A stretch of 64,000 nt of DNA, taken from Ruegeria atlantica. Lineage in GTDB: Bacteria > Pseudomonadota > Alphaproteobacteria > Rhodobacterales > Rhodobacteraceae. Made by a program: the position numbers and the translations under genes. Below, piece by piece: positions 1 to 8,534 of the stretch (its first letter is position 1; every line of letters begins with the position of its first letter). The notes under the pieces were generated by a model. That model saw only the letters and a program-made list of their open reading frames with translations. It did no database searches and was not told where the DNA came from. Location: positions 1 through 64,000 of the forward strand of contig NZ_WQCF01000011.1 in NCBI RefSeq assembly GCF_013032455.1, read 5' to 3'.

Positions 1-68
<68 letters not shown>

Positions 69-603
69 AAATAAACTACATTATTACAACACGCTAGCGC
101 CCCAACAGGCGCTTTCCGCGTTTTGGACGCTTACCCCTGTGCTACAGCGAACGAAACGCACGCGCATAGGCGAGAAGACTGCGGGAAGCGGCGGGTCACC
201 TAAAAGCATGGCGCGGATACGAACCTGACGGCAAAGGGCCTTCTTCCGTATGGCTGGACGAAGGAGCTGGACCGGGTACTATCCGGTGAGTTTGAGATTT
301 CTGCGCCGTCAGGCTCTGCTCCCCTCAGCGCATTTTGTGACGCATCTGCTTTGCACCCAGGTGAAACTTCTACTTTGATAAAACACCTGCGTACCTCAGT
401 TCACACCGGCACCATCTGCACTAAAGCAGTTCGCCGATTGGTGGGAAAATCGGCCGATCCACACTGTTTACCTGAGTCTAAAGTTGGTTTGCGACTGAGC
501 TCTTTGAAAAACGCATAGGAAGCTAAGCGAAGAAATTTATTTGACATGCATATATTATGTTTCATTTTTATCTAATAAATTTTTTTGGTTGGGAGTGTGA
601 GTA
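69..603. other. Gene-free stretch after the tRNA; weak promoter
   Basis: No convincing coding region is visible in either strand. It holds the tRNA terminator and, at 541-546, a TTGACA hexamer in an AT-rich tract upstream of the amidohydrolase gene. No good -10 sits at the usual spacing, so the promoter call is tentative. If this is the left end of an island, an integrase would be expected here and none is seen. Confidence 0.5.
96..121 (+). terminator. Possible terminator of tRNA-fMet
   Basis: A six-base-pair stem AGCGCC/GGCGCT with a six-base loop (96-113) is followed by a short T-containing stretch 28 bases after the tRNA end. The T tract is weak, so this is a likely but not strong intrinsic terminator. 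Confidence 0.45.
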
Positions 604-2331
604 ATGAAGTGGATGACGATAACAATCGGTTTGCTAACAGCTTTCGCCTCAAACTCAGTTGCTCAAACGGCTCGCCTAAACCCTACAACGGACTATGCGC
701 TCATTAATGGCGCAATCCACACTATGGATGAGGCTGGAACCGTTGCCGAAGCCATCGGGATTACAGGAAACGAGATCGTTTATGTCGGCGACGCGGCGGG
801 TCTTGCGAATGTTATTGGGATCGGCACTGAGGTAATCGATCTGGAAGGCAATATGGTGCTGCCAGGCTTTGTGGAGGGGCATATGCACCCCACGGCCGGA
901 GCGCTGATTATGCGTGGTGTGGACCTCCAGATCGACAGCATCGACGGGATCCTTGAGCGCGTGCGCACCTATGCCGAAGAAAACCCGGAACTGCCAATTA
1001 TCCATGGATACGGTGTGCGGCTTCACCTTTGGGATGACGGCTACGGCACGAAAGAGATGCTTGATGAGATTGACGCCGACCGGCCGATCTTCCTCTGGGG
1101 AGTGGACGGACACCAAGCCTGGGTAAACTCCAAAGCCTTCGAAATCGCCGGGATCGACGAAAACACACCCGAAACGGTACCAGGTTTTTCGTTCTTCCGC
1201 AGAAACGAGGACGGCACGCCCGCCGGTTGGATTGTCGAAGTTCCAGCACAGATGCAGGTGCTCTCGAAACTGATAGATCTAAATATTGATTACACCAAGA
1301 CGGGGGTTCGTGAATGGTTGCCCCGGTTCGCTGCGGCAGGGATCACTACAGCACATGACTACGGCATTCAGGGCCTCGGGCAAGACGAAGGCTTTCAGCT
1401 CATGACAGACTTAGCAGCGTCCGGAGAGCTTCCGATCCGGGTTCAGGGCAATTTCTATTGGAATGACCCGAACCTCGACCCGATCCCGCCGCTTGAGGCG
1501 ATGCGAGAGCAATTCGACACCGATCTTGTGTCCGCGCGAGGTCTCAAGATAAATATGGACGGTGGGGATGATGCCTATAGCGCCCTCTACACTGAGCCTT
1601 ACAGTGACAACCCGGATGCCTCCCCCAACCCAATCATCCCGTTTGACACCCTGAACGAGACGGTGCTGCGCGCGGATGCTGCTGGCATTAATGTAGTGTG
1701 CCATTGTTTCGGGGATGCCGCAGTTCGAGCGGTCTTGGATGCGATCGAACTGGCGATCTCGCAAAACCCGCCGCGCGACCGGCGCAACGTAATTAGCCAT
1801 GCGATGCTCGTTCATCCCGATGATATTCCGCGTTTTGCGGAACTTGATGTCACGTGGGATTCCACCGGTGCCTGGATGAGTCTTGATCCAGCTCTGCAAA
1901 GTGTAACCGTGCAGCGCCTTGGCGATGAGCGGGTGAAGCAGTATTCCCCAATGCGTGCGATTGCAAAGGCGGGTGGAAACGTGTCCTTGGGCTCGGACTG
2001 GCCGGCCGCTGGCTACATCTCGGAATACCGCCCACTGGTGGCGATCCGCACTGCGGTGATGCGTCAGCTTCCTGGTCGCGACGATGTCCCACCGCTGGGT
2101 GGCGAAGAGGCGCGTGTGCCGATAGACCTCGCAATTCGCGCGAACACGATCAACGCGGCCTACGGGATGGGTAAAGACCACGAAATTGGCAGCATCGAAG
2201 TTGGCAAACTCGCGGATTTGGTGGTGCTTTCAGAGAACCTCTACGAAATCGACCCAAGCACGATCCACGATGTCGAAGTGCTCTACACTATCATGGACGG
2301 CAATCTGACGTGGGATCATACAAAACAATAA
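604..2331 (+). CDS. Exported amidohydrolase family protein (amidohydrolase_3 type)
   Basis: A 575-residue metal-dependent hydrolase of the amidohydrolase superfamily. Residues 1-21 form a Sec signal peptide ending in VAQ, so it should act in the periplasm. The metal-binding HxH is seen as GHMHP (H93, H95); further His residues occur in the middle of the barrel (HCFGDAA, SHAML) and an Asp in SDWPA (D465) fits the last metal ligand. The C-terminal IEVGKLADLVVL is the usual closing beta-sandwich strand. Family members hydrolyse amides or cyclic imides; the substrate cannot be read from sequence. GGGAG lies about 10 bases before the ATG. A small exported protein follows after 43 bases and is probably co-transcribed. 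Confidence 0.88.
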   Translation: MKWMTITIGLLTAFASNSVAQTARLNPTTDYALINGAIHTMDEAGTVAEAIGITGNEIVYVGDAAGLANVIGIGTEVIDLEGNMVLPGFVEGHMHPTAGALIMRGVDLQIDSIDGILERVRTYAEENPELPIIHGYGVRLHLWDDGYGTKEMLDEIDADRPIFLWGVDGHQAWVNSKAFEIAGIDENTPETVPGFSFFRRNEDGTPAGWIVEVPAQMQVLSKLIDLNIDYTKTGVREWLPRFAAAGITTAHDYGIQGLGQDEGFQLMTDLAASGELPIRVQGNFYWNDPNLDPIPPLEAMREQFDTDLVSARGLKINMDGGDDAYSALYTEPYSDNPDASPNPIIPFDTLNETVLRADAAGINVVCHCFGDAAVRAVLDAIELAISQNPPRDRRNVISHAMLVHPDDIPRFAELDVTWDSTGAWMSLDPALQSVTVQRLGDERVKQYSPMRAIAKAGGNVSLGSDWPAAGYISEYRPLVAIRTAVMRQLPGRDDVPPLGGEEARVPIDLAIRANTINAAYGMGKDHEIGSIEVGKLADLVVLSENLYEIDPSTIHDVEVLYTIMDGNLTWDHTKQ

Positions 2332-2374
2332 AAAGCCTCTATTCTGGAATTCAGCCTCCGAAAGGAGAATAGAA

Positions 2375-2932
2375 ATGAAGCATGTTTATAAAGCTTTTCT
2401 GGCTGTGTTTTTGCTGTTTGGCGCGGCAGGACAATCCTTGGCCTGCGGTAACCCGATGCTTTGGGCTCTTCTTTTTGAACACCATCCGGCGGCCAAGGTT
2501 GCTTTTCAGGCGGACTTAGACGCTAGGAAAGCCGGAATTGTTCAAGCAAGACCATTCTTGAGAAGGCCAGGCGTTTCGTACCATTCGTGGTCCATCAAGT
2601 CATTGAATAAGCTTGCGCAAGAAATGGCTCCTGCAATCTCTGCAAATTTGCAAAAAGGAGAGACATTTACTGTACTTTTGGCCATCGAGGTTGCTGCCAT
2701 ACGCTTTTACGCTGGTGATAAGGCACCAGAGATCATTTCAGCTTCCGAGATTAAGACCATCTCCGACTACGACGTCACGACTACAGTGAATGTGCTACAT
2801 TCAGGCTGGCGGCATTCTCTCGCTTATGAAGCAATGGTCGAAAACGATCTCTTAGTTTTGGCCACTCCTGAGGCAGGGGAAACGGTTGCCAGTCTTTTCG
2901 ACACAATGCCCAATGCTTCGCTGCGCCCCTGA
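2375..2932 (+). CDS. Exported protein of unknown function
   Basis: A 185-residue protein with an N-terminal signal peptide (hydrophobic stretch at about residues 7-22, cleavage probably after SLA; a Cys follows, so a lipoprotein is possible but the lipobox is poor). A strong AAAGGAG lies eight bases before the ATG. I do not recognise a domain. Its place directly behind the amidohydrolase on the same strand suggests one transcript and perhaps a periplasmic partner role. That is inference from context only. Confidence 0.75.
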   Translation: MKHVYKAFLAVFLLFGAAGQSLACGNPMLWALLFEHHPAAKVAFQADLDARKAGIVQARPFLRRPGVSYHSWSIKSLNKLAQEMAPAISANLQKGETFTVLLAIEVAAIRFYAGDKAPEIISASEIKTISDYDVTTTVNVLHSGWRHSLAYEAMVENDLLVLATPEAGETVASLFDTMPNASLRP

Positions 2933-3051
2933 AAATCTTTTGGAGAAGTGGAGCGCCCCCTTTGATTTGGACCACCGTTGTCAATGTCGCGATAAATGCT
3001 CGCCCATTCGGAAAGGCCTCGCCTGTCCCGAAGCTTCGCAGAATTGGTTGA

Positions 3052-3255
3052 GTTCTGATCGTTTCAATGCCGAACTTGCTGGTTGAATTGACTGGTACAA
3101 TTCTTGTGGCAACAACTGCCTTTGCGCCAGAAAGAAATAGGCCAGCATCAAAACGCCTCGTACCAACGCTGGAACCTACTATTGCGTATTTTGCAATTGG
3201 CGTTGGGTTGCCGGAACTCGTAGCTCAAATAATGCCTGGTATTATAACTACTTAG
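3052..3255 (+). pseudogene. Relic of a LysE/GAP-like membrane protein
   Basis: The reading frame resembles the first 70 residues of the six-TM protein at 6210-6908: MPNLLVELTG aligns with IPILLVDVVS, TTAFAPERNRP with ATAFALTGRRP, TIAYFAIGV with TIAYFVMGV, and LPELVAQIMPGI with LAELLAPVVDF. A stop codon lies just upstream of the aligned part and the frame ends after about one third of the protein. It is therefore a decayed, truncated duplicate. No other gene is seen between 2933 and 3273. Confidence 0.6.
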
Positions 3256-3273
3256 CTTTTATAGGAACAACTT

Positions 3274-4275
3274 ATGGGTGTCGACAACACGTGGCTTAGG
3301 CACTTTGCCCGAATGTTTGAAAAATGCGCGTCAGATGCCCTTGTATTTAATGCTGTGCTGAAGGGCTGTGGCTTAACGCGCAACGATCTAAAGGAGGCTG
3401 CTGATCAGATTGACCCCTATAAAGAAGGCCAATTTGTTCGTTTGGCTTGCGACCAGTTGAAGAACCCGGCGTTTGCCACAATGGCAGGTTTAGCATTTAA
3501 CTCACCGCGCGACATCGTTTGGTACATCGCAAAATATTCACGAAACCTAAAAGAAGCTATTGAAAACGCGTCGCATTATGGTGCGTTGGTTGATGATACT
3601 ATTGACTACAGTCTGGTTTTGTCAGGAAATCATGCTTCGCTCCAGATGCACATTACTGACGGGGGGCTGGTCAAGTACCATCGTCGGACTGAGTTTCTTG
3701 TTTTCTCGGTAATCTCGTTGATGCGTTTGGTTGTGAATGCTCCTCTCCAACCACTGGAAGTTCGGTTCCAACACATGGTCAAATCAGCAGGACCCGAAAT
3801 TCAAAGGTTGGCGGGATGCAGGGTTGCCTTTGATTCCGAAAAGACTGAACTCATCCTGTCGTTATCATCTCTCGATCTTCCCATTCCAAGCTATGATCCA
3901 GCTCTCAAAGAACACTTGATTGACTACGGCGACAAACTTTTGAAGGAAAGGGGCGGGTGTACGCCAAGTACTCGTAGCAAGGTTGAATCACTGCTATTGA
4001 ACTCGTTGCCTGGACAAATTCCCAGCGCTCAAGAAGTGGCCGCAAGTCTCGGGCTCAGCACACGATCGCTGTCGCGTCGCCTAAATGAAGAAGGTTTGAG
4101 TTTTCGTGGTATTGTAAGCAATATCAGGTGTGATCTTGCGAAGACGTATCTCAAGGACGGGTTCGGCATCGGAGAAGTTGCGTTCTATCTGGGTTTTGCC
4201 GACCAGCCCGCATTCTCCACCGCATTCAAGCGTTGGACCGATTTAACACCGCGTGAATTTCAAAGACAAAACTAA
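3274..4275 (+). CDS. AraC family transcriptional regulator
   Basis: A 333-residue regulator with the layout of the OruR/ArgR-like AraC subgroup: an N-terminal ligand-sensing domain (about 20-210) and a C-terminal double helix-turn-helix (about 245-333). The DNA-binding part shows QEVAASLGLSTRSLSRRL as the first HTH, and VAFYLGFADQPAFSTAFKRW followed by TPREF as the typical AraC signature. AGGAACAA precedes the ATG. Target genes are not evident; the nearest genes are hypothetical, so it may act on its own promoter or elsewhere. Confidence 0.9.
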   Translation: MGVDNTWLRHFARMFEKCASDALVFNAVLKGCGLTRNDLKEAADQIDPYKEGQFVRLACDQLKNPAFATMAGLAFNSPRDIVWYIAKYSRNLKEAIENASHYGALVDDTIDYSLVLSGNHASLQMHITDGGLVKYHRRTEFLVFSVISLMRLVVNAPLQPLEVRFQHMVKSAGPEIQRLAGCRVAFDSEKTELILSLSSLDLPIPSYDPALKEHLIDYGDKLLKERGGCTPSTRSKVESLLLNSLPGQIPSAQEVAASLGLSTRSLSRRLNEEGLSFRGIVSNIRCDLAKTYLKDGFGIGEVAFYLGFADQPAFSTAFKRWTDLTPREFQRQN

Positions 4276-4340
4276 GCCAATGTGACGCCCCGCCTTTTGC
4301 CTTTTCAGTTGAACCACGCCTGAGATACGCTTCTATTTCA

Positions 4341-4856
4341 CTAGTGCGCGACTGACGATACCTGGGTGATTACACAGTCCGAAATTTGTGGCGCTTTCCA
4401 CAGGACAAGTTCATTTGGTTCACCTTTTTCGATAACCATTGCGACAGCGCTTTTGGGGATGCTGGTCGCAAGGATGATCGGAGTTTTGGCTGTTAAACCA
4501 TGACATCCAATTGCATAGTCCAATGCTGCATCAAAGTTTGTCGTCCAGGACAACCCAACTTCTTTCCCCAGCTTTTGACCGCGAAAAACCGAAATTTCTC
4601 TGGGTAGCTGATGCCACTCCGCCGTTGGACTCCAGCATGACCTTCGTTTCTCGGCGTCCATTGCGTGAACGAACATGGTGTGGTCAATTTTTTCGAACCC
4701 ACCCCATAAACCCTGCAACAAGGGCCAGAAATCTGCGCTGGAGATTTCATTTTCAAGCAACATTTCGACAACAGCATCTGCGCGCTGATCGGCTTCATAG
4801 TGTCTGTTCAAATGCATGTTGATTACTTCGACGGCACTGACTGCTTCGGTCTTCAT
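4341..4856 (-). CDS. ADP-ribosyltransferase-like protein, unknown role
   Basis: A 171-residue cytoplasmic protein without signal or TM segments. The C-terminal two thirds show a pattern typical of the R-S-E class ADP-ribosyltransferase fold: VFRGQ (Arg), then GLSWTTN (Ser-x-Thr strand), a DAALDYA helix, and a late GEPNELVLW with a Glu. The N-terminal 60 residues look helical and may be a separate domain. GGAG precedes the ATG by nine bases. The family assignment rests on motif spacing, not on a clear homologue; it could be an orphan enzyme, a phage-derived modifier or a toxin without a visible antitoxin. Confidence 0.5.
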   Translation of the reverse strand: MKTEAVSAVEVINMHLNRHYEADQRADAVVEMLLENEISSADFWPLLQGLWGGFEKIDHTMFVHAMDAEKRRSCWSPTAEWHQLPREISVFRGQKLGKEVGLSWTTNFDAALDYAIGCHGLTAKTPIILATSIPKSAVAMVIEKGEPNELVLWKAPQISDCVITQVSSVAH

Positions 4857-5087
4857 GACTGACGCTCCAATTCTATCTCTGTAACTTGCAAAGCACCTTG
4901 TGTGGCGCTGTCATCCAATATTGGTGGCGATCATTCATTCACTCATTTGAATTCCAGCCAAAAGTTTTTCTTTTTCGGCCAAAGCGAGGTGAAGCGGCGC
5001 GCATCCATGATTGATCAAGGTTGGATCGCAGTGATCTTCACTTGCGACAGCGACTTTTGGTTTGTTCAGAAAACTCTGACAGCAGCA

Positions 5088-6020
5088 CTAAAATCTGAGA
5101 CCAAGTCCTATAGAAAAGCCGTCGAAGTTTTCTGCAATAACACCGTTCAGCATTATTCGCCCAGCTTTGATGGCAGGAAGGCCAATTTGGCTCGTGTCTA
5201 ACTCGACACCAACGCCTGCGGTTGCAAGCCAATCCGTATCCAGAACCTCAGCGGCGTCCCCGTGGTAATACACTAACCCCGCATCCAGCACGAGTTGGGT
5301 CGAGAGATTGAAGACTTTCACATTCTTCAATGGATAGCGGTGGCGTGAAAAAAACGTTGTCTGGTTGGAATTTGCTTTGGCGTCCCCAGCCTGTGGTTCA
5401 TCGATTGGATGAAATTCAAGGAATGTTTGGCGAAATCGATATTCAGCTTGCCAAGGACCGTATCTGGCTTCCCGATAGACTCCGACAGACGCACCTACGC
5501 CAAATGCATTCAAATCACCATCGATTGGGTCAGTTGACCCTGAACTGACTGGCAAAATTGGAAAGTCAATTATCGAAGCGTCTGCCGTAACATGGCCGAG
5601 CGACACATGTCCGACGGGACGAAAGTGCCAGTCATTACCCAAAGGAAACTCCCAGCCTATTCCAAGGGTGGCTGCAACGCTCGCCCAAGTAACGTCCACG
5701 TCAACGCCAGGTGCGATTTCTGGGAAGAATACAACTGGGTTGTACACTTGATAAGCCACCAGCCCTTCAAGATAGAGGCCGTTTTCCAGAGGATGAAAGC
5801 CACCCCGAAGTTGAGTTGATCGCAGGCTGTTGGTGTCGCCTGATGCCCTTAGAAAAGAGAACGAAGACAGTGTCTCATTCGGCGTTGCGGCAATGCTCAA
5901 GACCGAAAGTGCTGCACGTGCCGCTGCCTCAGACGCATCCGGATCAACAGTTTGCGCGGTCGAAGAAGATGTAAAACCTACAATCCCAATCGACAAGCAA
6001 ACCTGTGTCGCTTTCAGCAT
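5088..6020 (-). CDS. Exported outer-membrane barrel-like protein
   Basis: About 310 residues. A GTG codon lies further upstream at 6083, but the ATG at 6020 places a normal signal peptide (MLKATQVCLSIGIVGF...STAQ) at the N-terminus, so I prefer it. The mature part has alternating glycine and aromatic residues in beta-strand-like stretches (GLYLEGLVAYQVY, VAATLGIGWEF, FGVGASVGVY) and ends in FSIGLGLRF. A terminal Phe is the outer-membrane insertion signal. This fits the autotransporter-barrel or porin-like fold. No passenger domain is present, so the function is unknown. Confidence 0.7.
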   Translation of the reverse strand: MLKATQVCLSIGIVGFTSSSTAQTVDPDASEAAARAALSVLSIAATPNETLSSFSFLRASGDTNSLRSTQLRGGFHPLENGLYLEGLVAYQVYNPVVFFPEIAPGVDVDVTWASVAATLGIGWEFPLGNDWHFRPVGHVSLGHVTADASIIDFPILPVSSGSTDPIDGDLNAFGVGASVGVYREARYGPWQAEYRFRQTFLEFHPIDEPQAGDAKANSNQTTFFSRHRYPLKNVKVFNLSTQLVLDAGLVYYHGDAAEVLDTDWLATAGVGVELDTSQIGLPAIKAGRIMLNGVIAENFDGFSIGLGLRF

Positions 6021-6209
6021 TAGGTGATCACATACTTGGCGCACGGCACACTTCCACGTGCTCTTTCTAGAATGTGTAGGCACGAGTTTCGGTACCTGTA
6101 AAGAGTGTCCTGATCGGAGCCAAAAGGCTGTTTTTATTCACGAGTAATATCTCGACATGAAAAACGAGACTAAGAAGTAGAAAATGGTTTCCTGGCAGAA
6201 AAATTGGCA

Positions 6210-6908
6210 TCAAATCAAACCGGATCCAGTCAGAAAATATTTGACGGCATCAATTATGAACGCCAATCCCAAGAGGCCGAACAAAAGCGGGACAAGCCAC
6301 GACGCTGTGGTGCTTATAAACTGGTTGAGCGCTTTCAATTTGTCCAAAATTGAATTTCCCGCAAGAGCATATGCAAGTGGAATCAGCGCAAACGGAAGCG
6401 CATACAGAAGGTTATAGATCAGCAAACCTAGGGGTTTGGATTGAACGTTAAATCGGAACATCTCATTGATGAATCCGAAGTAAGGTACGGCAAATGGCAT
6501 CCCTACAACACATAGTGTCGCGCCCATTAGGAAGGATGGCAGCACACCGTCCTTCTGCTGGCTCGCCTGGGATCGGGCCGATTGTTTGTCCATTTCGGCA
6601 CTTGTGCTCACCCTAAAAGCGAGGCCGAGCAGAACTAAGCCGAGAAGTAAGCCAATGATGAAATTGATACGCGTCGGATTCACGAACCCCTCGACGACAA
6701 AGTCCACTACTGGAGCGAGCAGTTCCGCAAGCCCGTAGACTATAAGAACCCCCATCACAAAGTACGCGATCGTATGACCTAAGATAAGCGCGTAACTATT
6801 TGCAATCGGTCGGCGCCCTGTCAGGGCAAAAGCCGTCGCAGCCAGAAGGACCGGACTGACTACGTCAACCAACAGAATAGGTATTCCAACCACCCAAATG
6901 TCACTCAT
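6210..6908 (-). CDS. Six-TM membrane protein, GAP/LysE-like
   Basis: A 232-residue integral membrane protein with about six hydrophobic segments in a 3+3 arrangement split by a charged loop (about 100-120, rich in S, Q, K). This is the pattern of the GAP / LysE-type exporter superfamily, whose members include small-molecule and lipid-related exporters. The start follows GGGACAGAG. A truncated copy of its N-terminus lies at 3052-3255, so the gene was once duplicated here. No neighbour points to a substrate. Confidence 0.7.
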   Translation of the reverse strand: MSDIWVVGIPILLVDVVSPVLLAATAFALTGRRPIANSYALILGHTIAYFVMGVLIVYGLAELLAPVVDFVVEGFVNPTRINFIIGLLLGLVLLGLAFRVSTSAEMDKQSARSQASQQKDGVLPSFLMGATLCVVGMPFAVPYFGFINEMFRFNVQSKPLGLLIYNLLYALPFALIPLAYALAGNSILDKLKALNQFISTTASWLVPLLFGLLGLAFIIDAVKYFLTGSGLI

Positions 6909-7375
6909 TCTCTGTCCCGTTCAATCGGTCTTTTGTCTAACTTGGAAACCTCGACGTTTATTCCTTTGCCTGTTTCCACTTCCGCGAAAGATTAAGGCGG
7001 AAAGACATTGTGGACATTGGCCTAATCCCACGTTCCCTCCTCCCTCCGCAAAGCTTTCAGTCTAATTTGATGACCTTAGATGGCCAGTTTATCCATCTTT
7101 CTTTTCTCTGCAAATTCTCAGCGTCCTAAGTCTCCGAACACGGACGTAGTTTCCTTTTTGTGTAGCTATCCTGCAGTGGCACCCTCAAGGCGATGCAGCC
7201 CCAATTCAGAATGAAACAGGGTATTCGAAAATATGGTGGTGGGTGGCAAGTCAAGCTGTCCGGTTTTCCCGCAAGCAAATTGTTGTAATTTACAGTTACG
7301 CTACAGTAGGAAACCTGCTGTTTGCAGTCGCTCTTTCCCACTTCTGTTTTGTGAAAACGGAAACAGGAGCGAAAA
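6909..7375. other. Divergent intergenic region, no gene seen
   Basis: This region lies between a leftward membrane-protein gene and a rightward hypothetical gene and must carry both promoters. TACAGT occurs twice, five bases apart, at about 7288-7304, but no clear -35/-10 pair could be fixed. Short open frames here have no protein-like composition. Confidence 0.5.
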
Positions 7376-7810
7376 ATGTCTCAATTCAAACTTCTGGAGA
7401 TCTTAAGGGATCAATATCCTTCAACCACTGCTGCTGCTCATAATCTTGTGCTGAAGGCATCAGAACTGAGGCTTGCCCGTGAAAACCAAATCTGGATTGC
7501 CTTTCAAGGCTCCAACAAAGCACAAGTCGCGTTCGAAAACGCAATGTGGGAAGCCTTACTTTGGGCAGCTCGGGAATCCAGAGAAACGAGCCCAGAGCGA
7601 TTGTTCAAATTCATGGCCAATTTTTTCGCTCAGTTTGCACTGGCTTGCCCTAGCTGGAATAGCGCGTTGCCTAAGGTAACGGACTATTTGCTTGAGGCCA
7701 GTGAAAAAGAGGCGTCCATGCTGGTCGACGCGCTTGCTCAGGTTAAAGGAGAGCATTTGGTAGTTAGAGGCGTTGGTCGACCAGAGCTTGGGCTTTCACT
7801 CCAGGCTTGA
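7376..7810 (+). CDS. Hypothetical cytoplasmic protein
   Basis: A 144-residue, mostly helical protein (alanine-, leucine- and glutamate-rich, few glycines) with no signal peptide or TM segment. AGGAG lies seven bases before the ATG, which supports translation. I recognise no domain. Two Trp-rich patches (WIAFQGS, WEALLWAARES) could form a helical core. The gene stands alone on its strand. Confidence 0.6.
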   Translation: MSQFKLLEILRDQYPSTTAAAHNLVLKASELRLARENQIWIAFQGSNKAQVAFENAMWEALLWAARESRETSPERLFKFMANFFAQFALACPSWNSALPKVTDYLLEASEKEASMLVDALAQVKGEHLVVRGVGRPELGLSLQA

Positions 7811-7981
7811 TTATCCAGACTTTGGACGACGAAACCAGTGTCGAGCTAAACCATATTGCCGTCCGGCAGGAATTCTATGCAACGAGATTGCATGAGTCTG
7901 TCGGGCGTTTTCAGTCCAACATGCTGGATTTTGCTGTAGCAACCATTGTTGCGAAGGTTCAGCACAATACTTCGAAGCAAC

Positions 7982-8476
7982 TTACGAGCGGTACGCATTC
8001 CTTGCACGGTCGTACTTAGACATCATATGCGTCACTGCTATTGCTGCCAGCCAAATCGCGGATGAGCCAAGTTTATCGACGGCCGCAATTGGTAATACCA
8101 GAAACCCAAACAGAATTGACACCAAGTCGCTCGCCTGCCATCCGTCGTCAAGGATATCGGGAAGCAAACCTAGTAGGCTTCCGCAGGCACCCGCAACCAG
8201 AGTTGAAATCAGCCCCCCTAAGAGAGCTAAAACCCATCCACCAAAACCATTACGACCGAACATTGAAGCAAGCAAATAACCCATTATCGCACCACCCAGT
8301 GTCATTGCGATAACGTAGCGAACGACAAGGCCTAAGTTTTCTTTTGCCCAGTCATCTTGCAAACCCTGTGGGAGGTCTCGGGACAGAAACAGCAGAAATA
8401 AGCTTCCACCGATCAGTGCCATCATGAGTGTTGATACCAATCTTGGGGTCTTATTTTTTGAATGAGCGGTAGGCAT
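7982..8476 (-). CDS. Hypothetical membrane protein, four TM segments
   Basis: A 164-residue protein with hydrophobic segments at about 14-30, 48-70, 78-102 and 118-150. The middle ones are rich in glycine (GGWVLALLGGLISTLVAGACGSLLG), typical of packed membrane helices. No known family is recognised. It lies just downstream of the mechanosensitive channel gene on the same strand with a 58-base gap and may share its transcript. Confidence 0.6.
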   Translation of the reverse strand: MPTAHSKNKTPRLVSTLMMALIGGSLFLLFLSRDLPQGLQDDWAKENLGLVVRYVIAMTLGGAIMGYLLASMFGRNGFGGWVLALLGGLISTLVAGACGSLLGLLPDILDDGWQASDLVSILFGFLVLPIAAVDKLGSSAIWLAAIAVTHMMSKYDRARNAYRS

Positions 8477-8534
8477 TAAAATAATCCATTTCGAGAGCGT
8501 ACACGCATTAGATCAAAAAATGGTCCAGTGTATT

